A DNA stretch of 12,878 bases from Chitinophagaceae bacterium UBA3961 (GTDB lineage Bacteria; Bacteroidota; Bacteroidia; Chitinophagales; Chitinophagaceae), in the NCBI GenBank assembly GCA_002385265.1, contig DGDD01000251.1, positions 1 through 12,878 of the forward strand. The letters are read 5' to 3'. A program made the translations under genes and the position numbers. A model generated the notes under the pieces. That model had not been told where the DNA came from. It worked only from the letters and a program-made list of their open reading frames with translations, and did not search any database. This document shows, piece after piece, positions 7,771-12,878 of this stretch (positions within the stretch are counted from its first letter, which is position 1; every line of letters starts with the position of its first letter).

Positions 7771-9963
7771 ATGAAAAGACTATTAACCTTTACTGCTTTT
7801 TTGTTTTCTGTGAATGCGTTGATGTCGCAGTCGGTTGTTGATGAATCGAAAGCGCTTTTACAAAGGATAATACCGGCACAAGCCAATCAATTTGTGATCG
7901 AACAAACGAATGGTGCTGATGGCGATGGGTTTGAAATTAGCAGTTCAAATGGAAAGATTTTACTTAAGGGGAACAATGGTGTATCCATTGCTTCTGCCCT
8001 CTATTATTATTTGAATGAATACTGTCATGCACAGATCACATGGAATGGCGTGAACCTGAAGCTGCCGAAGCTATTGCCCAAGCCTGGTACAAAAGTGGTG
8101 AAGAAGTCGCCCTATAAATACCGCTACGATTTTAACTATTGCACGTTCAATTACAGCATGGCTTGGTGGGATTGGAAACGTTGGGAGCAGGAAATTGATT
8201 GGATGGCTTTGCATGGCATCAATATGCCACTGGCAATTACCGGTGAAGAATACACATGGTATTTAGTTTACAAGGAGCTTGGATTTTCAGATGAAGACTT
8301 GAAAGGGTTTTTCTGTGGGCCTTCTTATTTTTCATGGTTTTGGATGGGAAATATCGATGGCTGGGGTGGTCCTCTGCCATTGACCTGGATGAAATCGCAT
8401 TTTGAATTGCAGAAAAAAATTGTGGCGCGTCAGCGTAGCTTAGGAATGAAGCCGGTGCTTCCCGCCTTTACCGGGCATGTGCCTTTGGCCTTTAAGAAAA
8501 AGTTTCCGAATGCAAAGTTGAAATCGAGCAACTGGACCAATGGATTCGCTGATACTTATATTTTGGATGCCAATGACTCATTGTTTGCGATCATTGGGGA
8601 GAAGTTTTTGAGAAAGCAGACTGAGCTATTGGGAACCGATCATTTGTATTCTGCTGATACTTTCAATGAAAACGAACCCGCTTCTGATGCGCCGGAGTTT
8701 TTAAGTCAGCTAAGTGCTAAAGTGTACGAAGGCATGCACAATGCTGATCCGGATGCCGTTTGGGTGATGCAAGGATGGTTGTTTTTTACCGATCGTAAGT
8801 TTTGGAAAGACCCTCAAACGGAAGCTTTGTTGAAAGCGGTACCCAATGATAAAATGATCATTCTTGATTTGGCAACTGAAATTGAGCCGGTTTGGAAAAG
8901 AACCAATGCTTTTTATGGTAAGCCATGGATTTGGAACATGTTGAACAATTTTGGAGGCAATACCAATTTGTTTGGAAGAATGGAAACCGTTGCGGCCGAG
9001 CCGGCCAATGCCTGGAATAGTCCTTTGAATGGGAATATGAGCGGCATTGGTTTAACGATGGAGGCAATTGAAACCAATCCGGTGATCTATGAATTGATGA
9101 TGCACCATAGTTGGAATGATCAACCAATAGATTTAAAGGATTGGTTGCCCAAATACGTGCGAAATAGGTATGGAGTGGAGAATAAGGACGCTCAGAAAGC
9201 ATGGCAGATCCTTAAAGAAACCATTTATACGGTACCGAAGGATAAATATATTAGAGATGGCGCAGAGTCTATACTGCAAGCAAGACCCACACTCGATTCT
9301 TTAACACGTTGGACCAAGACCAAATTGAACTACATTGAATCCGATTTATGGCCGGCTTGGGATGCGCTGATCAAAGCATCAACGGCTTGTAAGTCGAGCG
9401 ATGGATTTCGATATGACTTAGTAGATGTTACCCGTCAGGTATTGGCCAATCATGCCCTTACGCTACAACAAAAATTTGCAGTTGCCTATAAGAAAGGCGA
9501 TCGCTTCTCCTTTAATGAATATAGCAGAAGATTTTTGGAATTGATCGATGATATGGACAAGCTTCTGGGAACACGCAAAGAATTTTTATTAGGCTCTTGG
9601 GTGAAGAACGCGCGTGCTTGGGGATTAGATGAATCTGAAAAAGCCTTGTATGAGTTCAATGCGAAGGATTTGATCACCTTATGGGGCGATAAGAATTGTC
9701 CTTTGAATGAATATGCTTGTCGCCAGTGGAATGGATTGCTAAAAGATTTTTACAAACCTCGTTGGGAACAATACATTGCTCAGTTAAATTCGAATCTTAG
9801 TACGGATGCTGTTTTAGACCAAGCTGCTTTTGTGGCGAAGATCAAAGATTGGGAATGGAATTGGGTGAACACAAGAAGAGATTACGTAACAGAAGTAAGT
9901 GGCGATGCAGTGCTTGTTTCAAAGATGTTGTACAATAAGTATAGGGCAGGATTGGGTAAGTAA
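7771..9963 (+). CDS. Secreted alpha-N-acetylglucosaminidase, GH89 (NAGLU family)
   Basis: This 730-residue enzyme removes terminal alpha-linked N-acetylglucosamine from glycans. A signal peptide is clear (MKRLLTFTAFLFSVNALMSQ, cut near residue 20), so it acts in the periplasm or outside. The domains follow the NAGLU pattern: a small alpha/beta N-domain (about 22-110), a TIM barrel (about 115-450) and an all-helical C-domain (about 450-725). Near-invariant stretches include AWWDWKRWEQEIDWMALHGI (131-150), PVLPAFTGHVP (228-238) and LNNFGGNTNLFG (391-402). The acid/base is E300 in ADTFNENEP and the nucleophile E431 in GLTMEAIETNP. They align with human NAGLU E316 and E446 and have almost the same separation (131 against 130 residues). 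There is no truncation or frameshift. It is the last gene of the + strand operon. Known substrates in the family include heparan sulfate ends and GlcNAc-alpha-1,4-Gal of gastric mucin; which one applies here is not readable. Confidence 0.97.
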   Translation: MKRLLTFTAFLFSVNALMSQSVVDESKALLQRIIPAQANQFVIEQTNGADGDGFEISSSNGKILLKGNNGVSIASALYYYLNEYCHAQITWNGVNLKLPKLLPKPGTKVVKKSPYKYRYDFNYCTFNYSMAWWDWKRWEQEIDWMALHGINMPLAITGEEYTWYLVYKELGFSDEDLKGFFCGPSYFSWFWMGNIDGWGGPLPLTWMKSHFELQKKIVARQRSLGMKPVLPAFTGHVPLAFKKKFPNAKLKSSNWTNGFADTYILDANDSLFAIIGEKFLRKQTELLGTDHLYSADTFNENEPASDAPEFLSQLSAKVYEGMHNADPDAVWVMQGWLFFTDRKFWKDPQTEALLKAVPNDKMIILDLATEIEPVWKRTNAFYGKPWIWNMLNNFGGNTNLFGRMETVAAEPANAWNSPLNGNMSGIGLTMEAIETNPVIYELMMHHSWNDQPIDLKDWLPKYVRNRYGVENKDAQKAWQILKETIYTVPKDKYIRDGAESILQARPTLDSLTRWTKTKLNYIESDLWPAWDALIKASTACKSSDGFRYDLVDVTRQVLANHALTLQQKFAVAYKKGDRFSFNEYSRRFLELIDDMDKLLGTRKEFLLGSWVKNARAWGLDESEKALYEFNAKDLITLWGDKNCPLNEYACRQWNGLLKDFYKPRWEQYIAQLNSNLSTDAVLDQAAFVAKIKDWEWNWVNTRRDYVTEVSGDAVLVSKMLYNKYRAGLGK

Positions 9964-10104
9964 TTGTGAATAGGTTTTGTAAGATGCTTGGTTTTTTTTG
10001 ATTGAATTGATTGATACAATTTCAACTCTCGTGTATTTCATACATCAAAGCTGTTAAAACACAAAAACTTACAACTCACAACTTAAAAACTCAATAACTA
10101 TTTT
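9964..10104. other. Convergent intergenic region with no clear terminator
   Basis: These 141 bases separate the ends of two convergent genes. A run of eight T (9992-9999) follows only a very weak AAG-ATG-CTT stem (9981-9989), which could contribute to ending the GH89 transcript. Read from the - strand, the 3' side of the nucleoid-protein gene is T-rich, without a convincing stem. The segment around 10060-10100 is low-complexity with repeated AACT/CAAC words. No RNA gene or ORF is supported. Confidence 0.4.
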
Positions 10105-11145
10105 TTACAGTTCATTCTCAAAATAGATCTTATAGTATTTACGTCCATCGGCTTCAATGCCTCGTTCGATGAGGGTTTTGTCGCCATGAATATAAATGTG
10201 AAAATTGCGATCGAGCTTTAAAACGCTTTTAAAAACGCGGGCTTGTTTTTTTACGGCGATCGGGGAGATGTCGAACTGATCCCCAATTTCAACTTCGTTT
10301 TCTGTTCGGTATTGTTGATCGAAATTTCGAAAGGAACTGATCATTTCAGGGAAGTGGAATACTTCTTCTTCAAATTCATTTTTATCGAAACTTTGATGTG
10401 TTTTGAAGTATTCGATGGAACGGTTCAGTAAGTCAATTTTGTCGGTCTTGGATACATCAAATTCATCGGCCAGTTGTTTGGTGATATAGTTTTTAGTGAT
10501 GGAAAGAATTTCGTTTGTTTGGGTAAACTCGGTACTGATCAAAACAACGGTCAGAAATTCGTCCATCCAATATTTGGTTTCTTCTCCTTTGCTTTGTTTG
10601 TCGATTACCACAAGTTCATACCCATTTTCTTTTCCATAATTGAAGATCAGGCAGCCCTTGTCGAATTTGTTGATGTCGATACCTTCTTTGTAATTTAATC
10701 CGAAGGATTTTGATTTCTCCAATACTTCTAAATAGCCCGATTTGTCTTCTGTTTTATACAATCCAATGGCATCGATAATTTGATCGTTGTATTCAATGTT
10801 TTCAAATCGAACTACATGAAACTCGCCTGCTTTGATGTTAGGGTGTATTGATTTTTCATAAAGATGAGTGGCGATGTTTTTCGATTCTTCAACAAAATTT
10901 TCCGGATTCTCAAAAATAGCACTCACATGGTTATACACTTCATTGTATTGAAGAGAGGTAACGTGTGAGAATTTGTAACGATCGGGGATGGTGAAAAACT
11001 TATTCAAATAGAAAGGGGTCAGTTTTTCTTTCAGGTCATCCGATAGGTCTGTCAGTTCTTTTGAGGGAGCAAATCTTCCTTCAATTGATTTATTGCCAAT
11101 TTGATGCAGGGTATGTTGAGCAATGGTTGCGTTATTGAGTATCAT
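10105..11145 (-). CDS. 37-kDa nucleoid-associated protein (NdpA/YejK family)
   Basis: The 346-residue product matches the 'nucleoid-associated protein' family (Pfam 37-kD nucleoid-associated bacterial protein; YejK/NdpA in E. coli) in length and style. It starts MILNNATIAQHTLHQIGNKS, as family members open with a short helix mentioning 'HxIGNK', and has a middle region with FHVVRFENIEYNDQIIDAIGLYKTED and a C-terminal FDISPIAVKKQARVFKSVLKLD, followed by a short beta-rich end (FHIYIHGDKTLIERG, YYKIYFENEL). It has no signal peptide or membrane segment, so it is cytosolic and possibly DNA-associated. The recognition is from overall pattern, not from a catalytic motif. The ATG at 11145 lies 16 bases downstream of a good TAnnTTTG box. 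It is transcribed against the carbohydrate cluster and appears functionally unrelated. Its exact role is poorly known in this phylum. Confidence 0.85.
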   Translation of the reverse strand: MILNNATIAQHTLHQIGNKSIEGRFAPSKELTDLSDDLKEKLTPFYLNKFFTIPDRYKFSHVTSLQYNEVYNHVSAIFENPENFVEESKNIATHLYEKSIHPNIKAGEFHVVRFENIEYNDQIIDAIGLYKTEDKSGYLEVLEKSKSFGLNYKEGIDINKFDKGCLIFNYGKENGYELVVIDKQSKGEETKYWMDEFLTVVLISTEFTQTNEILSITKNYITKQLADEFDVSKTDKIDLLNRSIEYFKTHQSFDKNEFEEEVFHFPEMISSFRNFDQQYRTENEVEIGDQFDISPIAVKKQARVFKSVLKLDRNFHIYIHGDKTLIERGIEADGRKYYKIYFENEL

Positions 11146-11161
11146 AGAAGCGATTGAGGCG

Positions 11162-11169
11162 CAAAACTA
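11162..11169 (-). promoter_or_regulatory. Candidate -7 box for the nucleoid-associated protein gene
   Basis: On the - strand this reads TAGTTTTG, a full match to the Bacteroidota sigma-ABfr -7 consensus TAnnTTTG. It lies 16 bases before the ATG at 11145 and would give a leader of only about 10 bases. The expected -33 TTG about 20 bases upstream is not clear; the DNA there is AT-rich (TTAATTCTTT). It is supported by one box only. Confidence 0.35.
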
Positions 11170-11432
11170 AGGGAGAAAGAATAAAGAATTAATAATTAAG
11201 AATTAATAATTAATAATGAAACAGCCGGGAAGCGAGGAAATAAAGGAAGATGGCCAGCGCTGCGTAGTTGTTGCGATCGCTGCGCCGCTGCAGTAAAAGA
11301 TAGTTAAGTAAGCAACTGGAGATTTAGTGCTTATGTTGGAGTACTTTACATTGAAATTCATACCGACTATCAGTCTGAAAATCAGTACTATTGTATCTTC
11401 TCTAAACACCTTCATTCCGAAATACTAAGCAA
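11170..11432. other. Divergent intergenic region with an embedded GC-rich island
   Basis: This non-coding stretch separates two divergent genes. After the AT tandem repeat comes a compositional switch: 11251-11293 has 29 G/C of 43 bases and repeats CGCTGCG at 11258-11264 and 11278-11284, next to the palindrome GCGATCGC (11273-11280). An ATG at 11216 opens a 26-codon frame ending at 11296 that I do not regard as a gene. From 11297 to 11432 the sequence returns to AT-rich and should hold the DUF2264 promoter, but I see no full TAnnTTTG/TTG pair; TACTATTG near 11388 is one mismatch away. Confidence 0.5.
11184..11211. repeat. Two-copy perfect 14-bp AT-only-like tandem repeat
   Basis: AAGAATTAATAATT occurs twice in direct tandem (11184-11197 and 11198-11211) and is followed by a further AATAAT. 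It lies between the divergent starts of the nucleoid-associated protein and the DUF2264 gene, just upstream of the - strand -7 box. It may be an easily melted promoter spacer or a slippage product; no binding protein can be named. Confidence 0.8.
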
Positions 11433-12644
11433 ATGAAACAGCTCCTAATTGCTTTTTTGATTTTCAATATTGGCTCTTTAATGGCGCAATCCGGAAAAAG
11501 CGACCGTGTGTATTGGTTGCAACAAATGGACAAAATGGCAAGACCGGTGATGGAGCAGTTGGCGGCCGATCGGCTAAAAGAATCGATGGCTGTAGAATTG
11601 GCTCCTAATATAGATAACAAAGAACACCGATTGAAAGTAGCCTATCTGGAAGCTTTTGGAAGAACATTTTCCGGTATTGCACCTTGGGTAAATGGAGAAG
11701 GTGGAAGCACCGAAGAGCAATTGCTCCGAAACAAGTATTTTGAATGGAGCACGAAGGCTGTTGCCAATGCTGTTGATCCCAAAGCGAAGGATTATTTGTA
11801 TTGGGGTCAGGGACAACCTTTAGTAGATGCGGCATTTTTAGCCTTGGGATTCATTCGGGCACCCAAAATTTGGATGGCATTGGATTCTTCAGTGAAAACC
11901 AAGGTTGTCAATTGTTTTCGCACCACCAGAGCCACTACACCTTCTTATAGCAATTGGTTGTTATTCTCTGCCATGATCGAAACTTTTTTTCTGAAATATG
12001 GATATGAATACGATTTAACGCGCATCGATTTTGCTGTGAAGGAATTCTCCAATCATTGGTATGTAGGTGATGGGTTGTACAGTGATGGCATGTTATTTCA
12101 TATGGATTATTATAATAGTATCGTGATTCATCCTTTCCTAATTACTATTGTAAAGGAAGTTATGAATTTGAGTAAGCGATATGAATCTTTTCTTCCTAAG
12201 ATGGAAAAGGCGGCGGCGCGGTATGCAGAATTGCAAGAACGTTCTATCAATGCAGATGGAACCTATCCGATTATTGGTAGATCCATTACATATAGAACGG
12301 GTGTTTTTTATCATTTGGCCTTTATGAGTGTGATGAAGAAACTGCCTGCCTCGCTTCATCCGGCGCAAGTTCGTTGTGCATTAACGGCTACAATTGGGAA
12401 GACATTGGGTGTTGCTGGTTCTTATGATGCTAAGGGATGGTTGCGAATTGGGGTAAGTGGTTTTCAGCCGGGGTTGGCTGATTTCTATATAACAACAGGC
12501 AGTCTGTATATATGTAGCGAAGTTTTTCTTCCATTAGGGTTACCTGAAACGGATTTGTTTTGGAGCGCACCGGCACAGGCATGGACTTCAAAGAAACTGT
12601 GGGCAGGTGAAGATGGAAAGGCGGATCATGCAGTGGATCTGTAA
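11433..12644 (+). CDS. Secreted DUF2264 family protein, putative carbohydrate-active enzyme
   Basis: This 403-residue protein has a signal peptide (MKQLLIAFLIFNIGSLMAQ, cut near residue 19) and then a full DUF2264 domain, an alpha/alpha-barrel-type fold seen mostly beside polysaccharide-degrading enzymes. Family-typical stretches are GRTFSGIAPW (76-85), YLYWGQGQPLVDAAFLALGF (121-140), NWLLFSAMIETF (174-185), VGDGLYSDGMLFHMDYYNS (211-229), DGTYPIIGRSITYRTG (275-290) and a C-terminal GFQPGLADFYITTGSLYICS (343-362) followed by LPLGLP and W387-type aromatic residues. Polar and acidic residues in these loops (D213, D218, H223, D225, D275, R283) are candidate active-site positions. I recall this Pfam family being linked to a CAZy glycoside hydrolase family with beta-glucuronidase activity (GH154), but cannot verify that here. 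It starts its own transcription unit, divergent from the nucleoid-protein gene, and its product probably serves the same glycan diet as the GH89 cluster (inference). Confidence 0.88.
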   Translation: MKQLLIAFLIFNIGSLMAQSGKSDRVYWLQQMDKMARPVMEQLAADRLKESMAVELAPNIDNKEHRLKVAYLEAFGRTFSGIAPWVNGEGGSTEEQLLRNKYFEWSTKAVANAVDPKAKDYLYWGQGQPLVDAAFLALGFIRAPKIWMALDSSVKTKVVNCFRTTRATTPSYSNWLLFSAMIETFFLKYGYEYDLTRIDFAVKEFSNHWYVGDGLYSDGMLFHMDYYNSIVIHPFLITIVKEVMNLSKRYESFLPKMEKAAARYAELQERSINADGTYPIIGRSITYRTGVFYHLAFMSVMKKLPASLHPAQVRCALTATIGKTLGVAGSYDAKGWLRIGVSGFQPGLADFYITTGSLYICSEVFLPLGLPETDLFWSAPAQAWTSKKLWAGEDGKADHAVDL

Positions 12645-12671
12645 TTTGTTTGTTAGGGTTGCTGTGGTTTA

Positions 12672-12878
12672 TTGGTGCTACTAACATGCGACCCCTCCGG
12701 GGTCGGGTTGCTCTTTCATTGCTTTTTCTGCTACGAATATGCGACCCTTCCAGGGTCGGTTGTTTCAACGCGCGAATGGTGTTTTTGTCAATGTGCGACC
12801 CCTACAGGGTCGAATGCACTGAAAATTGATTGTTGGTGCTACTGATGTACGACCCCTACAGGGTCGTTTGCATTGTTC
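12672..12878. repeat. Regular array of GACCC/GGGTC palindromes, period 53-54 bp, at least four copies
   Basis: Four 17-base hairpins occur at 12689-12705, 12742-12758, 12796-12812 and 12850-12866, so the starts are 53, 54 and 54 bases apart. Copy 1 is CGACCCCTCCGGGGTCG and copy 2 CGACCCTTCCAGGGTCG (7-bp stems, TCC loop). Copies 3 and 4 are identical CGACCCCTACAGGGTCG (6-bp stem, the seventh pair being C-A). The 17 bases before each palindrome are related: TTGGTGCTACTAACATG, TTTCTGCTACGAATATG, GTGTTTTTGTCAATGTG and TTGGTGCTACTGATGTA. The repeat unit is therefore the whole ~54 bp, with a less conserved middle. The array begins 27 bases after the DUF2264 stop and reaches the window edge, so it may continue. 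No T-tract directly follows the stems, so this is not a standard terminator. It resembles intergenic palindromic repeats common in Bacteroidota genomes. Confidence 0.85.

Noticed and set aside
3910..9963. Complete heparan-sulfate degradation locus
   Set aside because: Only the HGSNAT-like and NAGLU-like steps are present. No heparinase-type lyase, sulfatase or unsaturated glucuronyl hydrolase is visible, so heparan sulfate cannot be claimed as the substrate from this window.
11273..11280. GCGATCGC palindrome (HIP1-like)
   Set aside because: Only this copy was noticed; HIP1 is a frequent repeat of cyanobacterial genomes, so a lone copy here is not meaningful.
11216..11296. 26-codon ORF beginning MKQPGSEEIK
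   Set aside because: It is very short, has no promoter or translation signal I can recognise, and its open frame follows from the GC-rich island composition. It resembles no family I know.
11203..11415. 70-codon ORF on the - strand in the divergent intergenic region
   Set aside because: It spans the AT repeat, the GC island and the likely DUF2264 promoter, and its product has no recognisable pattern.
12430..12768. 112-codon ORF on the - strand overlapping the DUF2264 end and the palindromes
   Set aside because: It lies mostly antisense to a well-supported gene and runs through the repeat array; the translated product shows no family pattern.
12672..12878. CRISPR array at the right edge
   Set aside because: The repeats are 17-base palindromes, shorter than CRISPR repeats; the intervening sequences share related words rather than being unique; no cas gene is in the window.

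Overview
The window looks like a chromosomal segment from a member of the Bacteroidota, probably the Chitinophagaceae or a related family. The evidence is a SusC/SusD pair, a lipoprotein signal on SusD, the absence of Shine-Dalgarno sequences before the starts, AT-leaning codon use and short cleavable signal peptides ending in 'AQ' or 'SQ'. The family-level placement is inference from protein style only.

Layout. Positions 2-9963 on the + strand form a polysaccharide-utilisation-type cluster: the C-terminal part of a SusC-type TonB-dependent receptor (its 5' end lies outside the window), a full SusD lipoprotein, a strong intergenic hairpin, then four tightly packed genes. These are a secreted purple-acid-phosphatase-like metallophosphatase, a DUF5009/HGSNAT-like membrane acyltransferase that appears to start at TTG, a sodium/solute symporter with an SGLT-type sugar site, and a GH89 alpha-N-acetylglucosaminidase (NAGLU family) with both catalytic glutamates. 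Convergent to these, on the - strand, is a 37-kDa nucleoid-associated (NdpA/YejK-type) protein at 10105-11145. A divergent intergenic region with an AT-rich tandem repeat and a GC-rich island follows, then a secreted DUF2264 protein at 11433-12644. The window ends in a regularly spaced array of at least four GACCC/GGGTC palindromes with a 53-54 bp period.

How the genes may work together (inference). SusCD would bind and import an oligosaccharide across the outer membrane, and GH89 would release terminal alpha-linked GlcNAc in the periplasm. The HGSNAT-like protein could first acetylate a terminal glucosamine across the inner membrane, using cytosolic acetyl-CoA, so that GH89 can cut it. The symporter would then take the freed sugar into the cytoplasm. 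This would be a bacterial counterpart of two successive lysosomal heparan-sulfate steps (HGSNAT, then NAGLU). No lyase, sulfatase or regulator is visible in the window, so the real substrate is unknown. The phosphatase and the DUF2264 protein may be accessory enzymes.

The points most worth a second look are the acyltransferase/GH89/symporter module, the in-frame TAG-CAA-TTG junction between phosphatase and acyltransferase, and the palindrome array at the right edge.
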